Source of the DNA: Punica granatum
Lineage: Eukaryota > Streptophyta > Magnoliopsida > Myrtales > Lythraceae
DNA: 64,000 nucleotides
Assembly (NCBI RefSeq): GCF_007655135.1
Contig: NC_045128.1
Span: 25,824,811-25,888,810 of the forward strand
Direction of reading: 5' to 3'
The notes beneath the pieces are model-generated. The model saw only the letters and a program-made list of their open reading frames with translations, did not search any database and had not been told where the DNA came from. Positions 25,953-35,888 of the stretch are shown piece after piece; the first letter of the stretch is position 1; the number at the start of each line of letters is the position of its first letter. The translations under genes were made by a program, and so were the position numbers.

Positions 25953-28877
25953 ATGGCGCAGAGTCTTCCCCGTCTCCTAGTGTCCCGTCTGTCTGCCGCT
26001 TTCCGCGCCGCCAACACTATCACGCCGAGACCCGTAATCAACTGCACGAGGGGGTTCTCGGCCGACTCTGGTGGCGGTGGTGGTGCCGATGGAGGTGGTG
26101 AAGGCTGGGACGCATCCTTCGGGTCAGGCTTCGACCGTCCAGGATGGGACACGGTGTCGTCCTGGTCGAGCGGAGTGACGAAGGACCATTTCGACGGGGA
26201 GGTGGTGGATCAGAGAGCGAGTTCTCCTGCTTCCAGTACTGGCGGCGGGAACCCGTACGAGAATAGGATGATTTCTGATATCGAACTCCATGAGTTTTAT
26301 AAGGACATGGAGAAGGAGGGGGAGGAGGAGATTCGGAAGAGCAAGGCCTATGTGGACAGCTGGGACGACCGCTTCAATGAAGTGAATGTGCTTCTGAAGC
26401 AGGTATTGCACTGTCCGACCAGAGCTTCTCGTTCCGATTCGATCCGCTAGATTCACTGTCCTCATAGTTGTCCTGAAATACAGAGAAATGATCAATTTCA
26501 TCTAAGCAATTGGTATAAGCTCATTTGAGATCATACATGGTAGTTACTTTGAGCGGAGAATCTGCGAGGGCTGTTCATTTCGCTAATTCTCCGTCGAGAA
26601 TCAAGCTTGCTTTTATGTTCGAGCTATGTATATCACTTTATTTTGCTCTGTCCTAGTTTGGAGGATCACGGGTTGCTATTGATTTTATTCTTGTTTTTGT
26701 TTTAGATGCAAAACACGGAAAATGACCTTTGAGAATTAACTTTTTGACTTGTTGTGCAATCTAATGCTCGTGGTCTGGAACGAGTAAGCATGGAGATGTT
26801 ATCGTCATGCTTATGTTTGATTCATATTTTATTATGTTGTGCTACTTAGTGTCAAAACACATAGATTAACGTTCTTGACGTTGAAGACAAGATATTGCTG
26901 TGGCATTTAGATGGTAGATGTTGATCAATTTGCTGGCTGGTTATGGCTGATGTATCCGTGGTGCAATGTTGTGAGGCAATTGGTCCATCTCCTTATATTC
27001 ACCTTTTTGCTTGTTTGAGATAATACTAGGTTCGGGAGCCTGGGGCAAGAGGGTCATACCTGAAGGACTCTGAGAAGGCTGAGATGTACCAGAAACACAA
27101 GCAGAACCCAGAGGTCTATACAGTTGAGAGGCTCGCGAAGGAGTATAGGATAATGAGACAGAGAGTTCATGCCATACTTTGGTTGAAGGAACTTGAGGAG
27201 GAGGAGGAGAAGAAGCTTGGCCGTCCCTTGGATGACTCAGTGGAGCTGTTGCTTGATACTTGCCCTGAGTAAGATCCTTGCCTTCTTCGTGTTATGTTTT
27301 TGGAATATAATACGTGTAAGTTTAGAGGAATCGGTGAAACAAAGACTAGATCCAATTAGTTGTTCTGACAGAGATGAAGACGCAACTATGCGATGTTGCT
27401 TATGGCGATTTTCTCTTTTTAATTGTTTTTTCACGAGAGAAGTTTGGCTGGGAGAAGTGTAGATCAATATTTGATACCTACAGTTAGTTCTTGTGGACAT
27501 TTTATGGTCTTTCTTGTGATTACTGACTAGTCTCATGAGTGATGACTTTTGACCTATATATATATGGTGCTCTAAGATTATTAGTCCAGTTCAGATAAAC
27601 TTTTGGGGAGAAACTTGTTTCCTTTTCTTTGCATTTGATTACGTTATGTAAAAGTTACTTTTTGGATGGAATTCGATTGGGTTATTTTGGTATTGTTTTA
27701 TTTGACTCTCATGGTATGCTCAAGGATCCCAAAGACCCTTAGGTCATGGAGTTTTTGTTTGTATGGTTTTGAATAATATGATATTGCTCTAACTTATGTA
27801 GCCTTTTACTTTCTTATTTGAATGTTTAAGTGGGAAGTCTTTTGAATTTCTACTCTTTTGTGTCTGCGTTAATTGAATTGGATGTATTACTGGACTTCGT
27901 CTTGTTTGATAAGCCTCACCTGCCATGAGATTTGTGGTTTAGTTGCCTAGTCTGAAATTTTATTTAGGAAACATCTTTCCTTAATGGCATTGTCTCAGCA
28001 TAGCTTTGCGGAGATGTTCTTGGCATGAGAAAGATTTTCATGTAAGCACACTTATACGCATTTCCTTTTGCAGGTTTTTCAATTCCCACTGCAGGGAATT
28101 CCATGTGGCTTCTCTTCCATACAAGCCCGACTTCAAGGTCATGCCAGAAGGATGGGATGGAACTGTGAAAGATGCAGATGAAGTCCACTATGAGATCTCA
28201 AAGAAAGAGGACGAAATGCTGTATCAGGAATTTGTCCAACGGATGAACTTCAACAAAATGAAGGTAAATTTCATTTTCTGTGTTTTACATAACCTTGGGA
28301 AGGAGGTGAAAAACAGGTATGAAATTTTTACAGTTGGCCATTGCAAGCCCCTTAGAACCTCCTTCGATGTTCTCCCCAGACTTGTGGGATTGCCCTATTC
28401 CGGGTTTAAAACTGTTCATTTTTGGGGAGTCCAGATAATTCACCACCACTGGTCACTGTAACTCTTGCAAGTTAATTCAAGATCCAATAACATCAGTGGT
28501 TGTGGTTGACCTGAATTAGATATTCCGTTTAGAACAGGATCCTAGTTAGAGCTTGCCATAGGCATATTGTTATGTGCGTCAGAACATTGGACTGAGAAAG
28601 ATCCGGGCATTGCTTTGAATATGTTTTTCAAATGGTTGCTCTCTGTTTCTGTGTATAGATGGCGGGGCAAGTAAAATGCCACAAGTACAGCAGAAGGCGG
28701 CCGTCAGAAGGCTGGAACATAACAGTGGAAAAGCTCGGACCGAGGGGCAAAAGAGGAGGTGGTGGAGGGTGGAAGTTTGTGAGCTTACCGGATGGATCGA
28801 GCCGCCCACTAAATGAGACGGAGAAGATGTATGTGAGGAGAGAGACACCTCGCCGCCGAAGAAAGATCCTTCCTTGA
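25953..28877 (+). CDS. Probable mitochondrial protein resembling GCD1 / eukaryotic mitochondrial regulator family
   Basis: Four exons join in frame: 25953-26402, 27030-27268, 28074-28263 and 28659-28877, encoding about 365 residues. The N-terminus (MAQSLPRLLVSRLSAAFRAA, Arg/Ser-rich and lacking acidic residues) is a typical mitochondrial presequence, followed by a Gly-rich linker. Residues from about 170 hold YQKHKQNPEVYTVERLAKEY and RQRVHAILWLKELEEEEEKK, a helix-turn-helix-like motif with a coiled segment, as in Bot1/mS45-like mitoribosome-associated proteins and plant GAMETE CELL DEFECTIVE 1. The C-terminus is very basic (ETPRRRRKILP), consistent with RNA or ribosome contact. The family call is from remembered resemblance and is uncertain; the exon structure is firm. 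A mitoribosome-associated role is inferred. Confidence 0.8.
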
Positions 28878-30589
28878 ACCAATGTCCTCCGAACTTTTGT
28901 GGCAGGCCTACGAGAGAAGGATTATTCCTTGTGTTTGTATTAGTTCTGATGTAGTTGCTGACAGAAATTAGAAGTTGAGGCCTTTTTGGTTTTGTTAAAA
29001 GGTTTATTGATCTCTTTAATTTACCTGAATTATTATTATTAATAAGGGGGCATGAGGTTGCATTGCTTTTTCTTAATTTGGTTTTTAATAATTTATTATA
29101 TATATAAATAGAATGTTTTTAAGTTCACTTTTTATTTATTTATTTATCTACTTTATATAAATTATTATCAATATTGATGTGTAAGATAAATGGGTGCGAT
29201 GTGAATGGGTGAAGAAAATTGAATACAACGAAAAATAAATACAATGGACATATACGACTGCCGTTCCTGCCAAGTGGCTTGTTAATGTTGCAAAAATATA
29301 TAAATAAATAAAAATTGACTGGGCATTTTGGTTCTTTGAATAAGAATTAAAGAAAATTAGAATGAACAGAAAATTGGAATGAACAGAAAATTAGAATGAA
29401 GGGACATCAGAGATGAAATTGCGATTCAAATATTTTATTTGGTTGGAGCACATAATAACTAATAAGGATCGAACTCGTCTTGTCTCTAGATTCCGCATGT
29501 ATTTGCATTTGTTTTTCAGTTAATTTTTTATGAAAAAATATAGATTTTAAAAAGATCGAATCATGACTTACATTTTAAATTGATATCTTAAAAATCACAT
29601 TGATGAATTTCTTTGATTATATTTTTGGGTTTTTTTTAACTATTAAGTTGATATATATTATATATACTACATAAAGGAATTTCTTACTGATTAATTCTTC
29701 ATTTACGATTCCAGTTAATATTTTGTAAATTAGATTTGAAAATTTTATAGAGATTATAGATGGCACGAAATATTTAATAATAATGAAGAGTACTTCTAAT
29801 ACTTATTATATATAAAGTAGCGGGTAGACGATGAAAAGCATTCACTGGTTCTATGAAATATTATAATCAAATATAGAAGTACCCAAGGAATGGGGCAATG
29901 TTTGAAAACTGGAATTTAGGAAGCAATGAAGAAGGAAGGTTTAAATACAACATTATTGAAATCTAAATATTCCTACTTTCATATATTTTTCAATGCATTT
30001 GTTGGTACAAATTTTTATTTCTTTACTTTAGAAATTTGCCTTTAGGTATAATCCTATAAAGATTTGAGAAATCAGAAAGAACGTGTATCACCTGTGTAAA
30101 ATTTTAAAAATATACTGGGTCAATATAGAGAATCCTTATATTGTTTTCCATATTCTCACATTTTTTTTTATAAATCCACTGATATAAACAAGAGGCATAT
30201 AGTTAGTCCATAAACAACCAACCATCGTAAAAAATTGGACAGGTCCAGAGGGCTTTTAAACATATCCAAGCCCTCCAAGTCCCTCTAATTTAGAAGGTTT
30301 AAGAGTTTTAATGCACCTTTTTATTTGAACAAAGATAATCTGGAACTCTAAGCTAAATTCGTATGGAATAACAAGTGTAACCCCTTCAAGTTCAAACTCG
30401 TTAATGAGCCATAACCAAGAGTCTCGGAACGCCTTCGTACCCTCTCTTAAAACTTTCATTTTAACGGTTCCTTCAAACCCGATATCCCAACACATGTAAG
30501 AAGTTCTCCCCTCCCTTTTTTTTAAAAAAAAAATACTGAAAATATCTAATTTTCCCATTTGATCAGCTAAATTATCCAAAACTATATCA
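28878..30589. other. AT-rich intergenic DNA
   Basis: This stretch follows the stop of the mitochondrial-protein gene. The 3' UTR probably lies in the first 150 bp or so. A short tandem motif of about 20 bp (AGAAAATTAGAATGAAC variants) repeats three times near 29350-29400. No gene was identified; frames at 30256-30579 lack a recognisable domain. Confidence 0.5.
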
Positions 30590-30818
30590 CTCTGTTTGGT
30601 TTCAGAGTTAAAATTACAAAAATTTTAACTTTAACTTTAACTCAACGTACTACACAATAAAAATACACATTTTTCAAATAAAAAATTTTAACTTTAACTT
30701 TAACTCAATACACTACACAACAAAAACACATATTTTCCAAGTTAAATTTATAATCTCATCTCATTTCTCCTTTTTCATAATTAAAATCAAAATTACTTTA
30801 ACTCCGAAATCAAACGCA
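30590..30818. mobile_element. MITE, GTTTGGTTTCAGAGTTAAA family, intact copy
   Basis: The left end is TGTTTGGTTTCAGAGTTAAA and the right end is TTTAACTCCGAAATCAAACG, so the termini are inverted repeats of about 20 bp. The interior has repeated TTTTAACTTTAACTTTAACTC blocks and an ACACTACACAACAAAAACAC motif. The same order of blocks occurs in the copies at 37930-38365. At about 230 bp and with no coding capacity it is a non-autonomous DNA element. It ends about 240 bp before the ATG of the gene at 31060. Confidence 0.75.
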
Positions 30819-31059
30819 CCGATACATATATTTTTCCTGCATCTCCATGCTTTCCCCGGTTTAGGTGGGACCGGTTCGATCGTCAGTTTGCTTAAGGCTT
30901 AAGCTCCCAAATCCACAGACCCCAGTCATTCTCCAGCGGATAAGGCACGTGTGGAATAATATCTCCACGTGCGTATAGAAAATCATCAATATTTCCGCCC
31001 TGAAACACAGAAAGAAACCCCCCTGGGCCAATTTCGCGGTGGAGAGAGAGAGAGAGAGA

Positions 31060-31587
31060 ATGGGCATAACGATATCGTCGTCGAGGAACAGAGTCAAGTC
31101 CGCAGTCTCGAAGTCGCCGGAGTTCGACTCAGCCTGCGACTCCGCCTTCGCTCACTGCCTCTCCCTCACTCAGCACTCCTTCCCCGGCGTCTTCCCCTAC
31201 CAGCTCCCCGCAGCCTCCGCCCACCTCCACCGCTCTCTCTCCTCCTCCCTCCCCCTCGTCCGCCGCTGGGTCCCCTCCCCGCCCTCCCGCTCCCAGATCG
31301 ATTCGGCCCTCCGCCTCGTCCTCCACCAGACTCGCCCTCCTCCTCCCCTCCCCGACGGTACCCAGATCCTCGGCCAGGCCGAGTTCAAGCAGTGGGCGGC
31401 TGAGCTCTTCGGCGCGGCTGTCGTGGAGAACGCCGGCAAGGCGGTCCTGACCCGAGTCCCCGTCGGGATCGCGGGGATCGCCGGGCTGGGGCTCGTGACC
31501 CGATCAGGGAAGGAGCTGGTCGGGTCCGCGATTGGGGTCTACGCGCTCGGGGTCGCCACTTCTATCTATCTCAGCTTGTCTGGTTAG
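31060..31587 (+). CDS. Conserved plant protein of unknown function, intronless
   Basis: A single-exon frame of 175 residues, starting ATGGGC after a GA-rich leader. The in-frame ATG at 31039 would only add MERERER from that repeat and is less likely. The N-terminus MGITISSSRNRVKSAVSKSP could be N-myristoylated (Gly2). The middle contains PEFDSACDSAFAHCLSLTQH, a Ser/Pro-rich segment and VPSPPSRSQIDSALR. The C-terminal third is hydrophobic and glycine-rich (VPVGIAGIAGLGLVTRSGKE, then AIGVYALGVATSIYLSLSG), suggesting one or two membrane-associated helices. Plants carry close relatives without an assigned function. The GC content is far above the flanks, as expected for a coding exon. A TGGGCC motif lies at 31023-31028. 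Confidence 0.8.
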   Translation: MGITISSSRNRVKSAVSKSPEFDSACDSAFAHCLSLTQHSFPGVFPYQLPAASAHLHRSLSSSLPLVRRWVPSPPSRSQIDSALRLVLHQTRPPPPLPDGTQILGQAEFKQWAAELFGAAVVENAGKAVLTRVPVGIAGIAGLGLVTRSGKELVGSAIGVYALGVATSIYLSLSG

Positions 31588-33170
31588 GGATTTTATTTCC
31601 CCCGTTTTCCTTCCCCCCCACCACCACAAACAATCCATTATTTTCCATCCAGTACTAATGCTATTAAATATAAATGCATATAATAATATTAAGTAATTTT
31701 TTTGTTGGGTGAAAGTAAGTAAATTATTATTTTGACATTATTGTTGTCGTTAATACTTATTTAATTTCTGTATGTATGTTAAATATTGTCACTATATATA
31801 TATATATATGCATATCTATAGTTTGTTCACAAATCGAGGAAATACTTAATTAAAAAAAATGGTGTTCTTATCGAAAAAAAAATCGGTGAAATAGGATTCT
31901 GATTTCTTATGGCGAAAATAGAATTGTACGAAATAATTGTTTTCGGATATGATCCAAAAGCATATAAGGGGACGGGATAAAAAAAGGAAATAAAACGACA
32001 TAAGAGTTAGGGCTGCTAAAAAAATCCGAAAAACCAGAAAACCAAACAGAATATCCGGATATCCCCGAATATCTGGTTTGGTTAGTGGGTGGTTTATTTT
32101 TAAAATTTCGGATGTGGTCTGATTTTCGACTTTTAGAGTGAAAAATCGAAAAATAACCGAACTGAACCGGATGTTATATATATGTCGAATTTCTCTTCAT
32201 TTGGACCTAAAGCCCACAGTTTATGTCTTTAGCCTAACCCCACACCCGATCGCTCGTAATCTCCCACTCAGCCTCACCGCTCAAGGCTCTGCCTCAATCT
32301 TTATCATTGAAGACATTTTACTTTTGATTTAGAATTGTAACTTAGGGATGGGTTATTTTATATAATGGATTATTTTGAAAGTGTATTTCGCTGTGGAATT
32401 GACGAATTATTATGGATGAATGATGGATTTATCGAATTTATGTAGAAAATGCGGTTGTGTGATTAATTAAACCGAAAAAACCAAAATTAGTTTGGTTTTA
32501 TTTTTAAAAATATGGTTTGAATATGATATGGTTGTTAATTTTCATAAAACCGTATTTATGGTTTGATTACCGTTTAAGTAAAAAAAACCACACCGGATCA
32601 AAACGGAGCGCCCATAACGGGAGTGCCGCATGAATTCTGCTCGTGCCAGGCCGAGCATAGGGGTGGTGCTACGGGAACCGGCCTTGGCATGGTCCTTCGT
32701 GATATGGATGCATGGGCATGACCCTATTATTATTATTATTATTATTATTATTTTGGATATGCATGAGCATGACGTGCGATAATAAACCCAGCTGCCTATT
32801 AGCATATTAGTTGAACTTCGTCAAATGGCACCGTGCAACCCCGTTTACAACATAAACGAGTTATTGGTGTGACAATCACCTATTAAAACAGTGTAGTTAA
32901 GTTGGATAATTTCACACCGTTCATCCACAATTTTTTGAAGTTCCACGAGTTTTAATAACGAAGACCATTCCATATCAACAATTTAATATTAACCAAAATA
33001 ATGTAGTTTTAATAACGAAGGCTCTCTCCAACGGGTGTGTCTCCATCATGTCTTTGGATTGTCATGTAGGCGTCACGCCAGATAGACAAACTCTATGAAA
33101 ATGCAACAAATCTACTCCAATGGATCTCTTAATTTTGGTGTCTCTGATTCGGCCCTATATACATATTATA
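31588..33170. other. Intergenic DNA with a possible hAT-type MITE and an ATT microsatellite
   Basis: Between about 32010 and 32600 the sequence starts GGGCTGCTAAAAAAATCCGAAAAACC, is full of CCGAAAA/AACCAAA/CCGGAT motifs on both strands and ends near GGAGCGCCC. This composition is typical of plant hAT MITEs, but exact ends and target duplication are not clear. An (ATT)n run of nine or so units lies at 32724-32752. No gene was seen. Confidence 0.4.
32724..32752. repeat. (ATT)n microsatellite
   Basis: Direct reading shows about nine consecutive ATT units. Confidence 0.9.
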
Positions 33171-33179
33171 TTAATTAAA

Positions 33180-34297
33180 GAGTTAAATGACCTACAAGGA
33201 GAGTTTGGGTTTGCCTCATGACCTTCAAATTTTTGCAGAACACCTCCCAACCTTATCGGAAAATAAGCAAGATGCCCCCTCAACCAATTTCCGATCAAAA
33301 TTTCAGTCAAAAAAGAGCACATGCCACTCACATGTCAAAATAAAAGGGTAAAATTATCTCCATAAATTAATTACTTAGAAAATAAATTAATAGAAAGCAT
33401 CTGAACTAGAGGAAGAAGAAAGGGGCATCGATCCCCCACCAACGCCTTCTCCCTCGATGAGCAAAGAAGTCTGCACCATCTCCGGCCGCAGCGACCCATT
33501 CTTCTCGCCGACAAGCAAATATGCCAAAGAAGTAAAAACAAAATGTAATGAGATGATAGGGTGAGGGAGGGAGGGAAAGGGAAAGGGAATTTGACTGACA
33601 TCTCAGCGGAGTCGAAGAAGTTGATGCCGAAATTGAGGGCCTGGTCGAGGAGTTGGAAGGATTGGTGGAGGGAGTTCTGCTCCCCGAAGGTCATCGTGCT
33701 TGCGGGTGAAAAGGAAGAGTTGAGTTGAAGAACATATCATGTCCATGTGAAGTGAAAAGAAAGCAACTAGAGGGATGGGTAAAGATCGAGTACCTAAGCA
33801 GAGTGTGGAGACAGAGAGATTGGGGGCGAGGTTGAAGAGAGGAACAAACATCGGATTGTCGGAGCTGGTAGAGAGAGAGAAAGAGAGACTCGATCTCCCA
33901 TACTCACTTGCATGGTCAGAGGAAATTACGGCCATAGCGACCTATCCCCAGCTTCTTTGCTCGTTGGCAAGAAGGATGGGTCGCTGCAGTTGGAGATGGT
34001 GTAGGTTTCTTTGCTCGTCAGGGAGAAGGCGCGGGTGGGGGATCGATGCCCCTTGGTTCATATGTTTTCTTCTTCTTTTTTTTTTTCAGGTAATTAATTC
34101 ATGGAGACAATTATATCCTTTTATTTTGATATGTTAGTGGCATGTGCTTTTTTTTAGCCAGAATTTTGATCGGAAATTAGTTGATGGGTATCTTGCTTAT
34201 TTTTTGGTAAGGTCGGGAGGTGCTCTGCAAAAATTTGAAAGTCAAGGGGCAAATCCAAATTCTCATCGTTGGTCGGGGGACAAAGTGCATTTAACTC
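33180..34297. mobile_element. Pack-MULE: Mutator-like element with long TIRs carrying an aldo/keto reductase fragment
   Basis: The element begins GAGTTAAATG (33180) and ends CATTTAACTC (34297). The 9-bp sequence TTAATTAAA flanks it directly on both sides (33171-33179 and 34298-34306), a perfect duplication of the Mutator length. The terminal inverted repeats are long: 33180 to about 33525 is the imperfect reverse complement of about 33945 to 34297, including blocks such as CTTCAAATTTTTGCAGA, AATTTCCGATCAAAATT, AAAGCACATGCCACT and GGGGCATCGATCCCCCACC. The roughly 420-bp centre contains exon-like aldo/keto reductase sequence on the minus strand. No transposase is present, so it is non-autonomous. 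Confidence 0.88.
33600..33935 (-). pseudogene. Captured aldo/keto reductase gene fragment
   Basis: On the minus strand 33935 to about 33793 reads through MFVPLFNLAPNLSVSTLCLG up to a GTACTC donor. After a short intron-like gap, about 33696-33600 reads TMTFGEQNSLHQSFQLLDQA and then GINFFDSAEM. These are the first beta-strand and cofactor-site region of plant aldo/keto reductases (TMTFGEQN, then the D of the catalytic D/Y/K/H set in DSAEMY). Only this N-terminal part is present, with no barrel or C-terminal half. The acceptor found (GCAAG then CACGATG) does not restore frame with the preceding donor, so a functional product is unlikely. The intron suggests capture of genomic DNA, not a cDNA. 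Confidence 0.75.
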
Positions 34298-34306
34298 TTA
34301 ATTAAA

Positions 34307-34690
34307 TGCGTATAACAACTATTATATATAATTAATATATATGCTTAATAGTTTTAATTAATTGAATTAATTAAATATAATTAAAAAATACAAAAAAGAT
34401 ATAATATAATTTATTATAATTAAAAAATTAAAAATATGTTAATTAATTAAAATTCATTAAATTAAAATAATATTACGTAATGTTAAAAAAAATACCGGAC
34501 GAAAAAATACACTCGTTGAGAAAAAAATTACATGCCGAACTACAATTTTTTTAATAAAAATTACACCCCATTGTGGTTTTGCCGTCATTGCCATATATGT
34601 TGCACCGAGTCGGCTTGTAGTTGTCGATGTTTTTCTCTATCCCAAAACTTGATATTATTTTGAAAAAATTCATGTAATGGAGAAAAATTT
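34307..34690. other. AT-rich spacer
   Basis: Extremely AT-rich DNA between the Pack-MULE and the Harbinger relic, with repeated AATTAATT/TTAATT motifs. No feature was identified. Confidence 0.5.
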
Positions 34691-34697
34691 TGCTCTC

Positions 34698-35888
34698 TTA
34701 AGTCCAGTTGTGGTAAGCTGCCTTTGGGAGTTCATTGTACAAGGTTGCTGGATCGACATTCACATCATATGTTTCTCGCTCATCCTTAGCAATCATATTA
34801 TGCAAGCTCTCATAATCACTCCAAGCTTTTCTTGGACCACGATCTAGCGAGGCCACGAATAATTGCAAAACAACCTTCAACGCTCCGAATGCATATTCCA
34901 CGTCTTTTCGTGTTGATTCTTGAGCTTTGGCAAACAGCTTACTCTTCTTTGACTATGGTCAAGAGATCGTTTTGACGAATGTTGCTCATTGAAGGTATGT
35001 ACCATCCGCTAAATAATATCTCATGTTATAGTTGTTGCCATTGGTAATGAAATGTACCTCTCAAACACGACCTTGTAGCACATCATCAAAGACTGGTGAC
35101 CGATCCAAAACGTCGATATTGTTATTGGACCCAGTTACTCCAAAAAAGCATGTCATATCCACAGGTCAGGTCCCGCCACTACTTCAAGCATCAAGCTTGG
35201 CTCACCATGATAACCATTCCAATACATATCGTGCTAACCTTTTTAGGCAATTTATCCACTTCCAATGCATGTAATCAATACTGCCCATCATACTCGGGAA
35301 GCCGCAGGCCTCCTCGATTCGTAGAAGGCGTTGCACATCGGTTGCCTTTAAGCCTTCATAAGTCTTCACCCTTGAACATCGCGACGATGCCGAAGACGAA
35401 TCTTTCCAAGCATTCTGTTGTAGTGCTCTCGGCCATCCGGAGATGCTCGTCAATGGTGTGAACTCCAATTTTATAAGCCAAAATACGCATGGCAACTGTG
35501 CATTTTTGTAGTGGGAAAAAGCCTTGGTTGCCTACCGCTTCGGACCTCTGTTGGAAATATGGATCATGATTTGAGAAGCCCTTGACAATGTGAATGAACA
35601 AATGCTGTCCATTCGGAATCTTTGTCGAAATAGCTCAGGAGAGTACACCGGCTCCTCAGCAAAGTAGTCCTTCACATGTTGATAATGCCCTCTAACGCGG
35701 TTTCTATTTACTTTCTTCCTTTTGGGCGTTGAGGAAGTGCTTCCCCCGAATTCCCTCCAGTGGATCATCTTCAGTATTTTAAGGCATTGCTCTTTTGTAT
35801 CATCAAAGAACTCCTCTTCTATCCAATCCAATGGATCCATGGAGAAGTTAAATTCATCAGAGCCAAATTCACCGGGGCTTCCGACCAT
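34698..35888 (-). pseudogene. PIF/Harbinger transposase relic (DDE_Tnp_4)
   Basis: On the minus strand, matches appear in order but in different frames. First comes an acidic N-terminal part and YSPELFRQRFRM (35888-35532). Then DPYFQQRSEAVGNQGFFPLQKCTVAMRILAY (35601-35356), ATDVQRLLRIEEACGFPSMMGSIDYMHW (35495-35202) and GSNNNIDVLDRSPVFDDVLQ (about 35150-35090), then YNMRYYLADGTY, followed by VEYAFGALKVVLQLFVA and LHNMIAKDERETYD (34901-34698). GSIDYMHW and the N-rich GSNNNIDVL block surround the first two catalytic Asp positions of the HARBI1/PIF transposases. Several frameshifts and in-frame stops break it, so it is inactive. Terminal repeats and a TTA duplication could not be placed. Confidence 0.85.

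Noticed and set aside
26124..26501. 125-residue minus-strand frame
   Set aside because: Antisense shadow of exon 1 of the mitochondrial-protein gene; no known domain.
33371..33935. An ordinary host aldo/keto reductase gene
   Set aside because: Only the N-terminal fragment is present, it lies wholly between long terminal inverted repeats with a 9-bp duplication, and its splice junction is out of frame.
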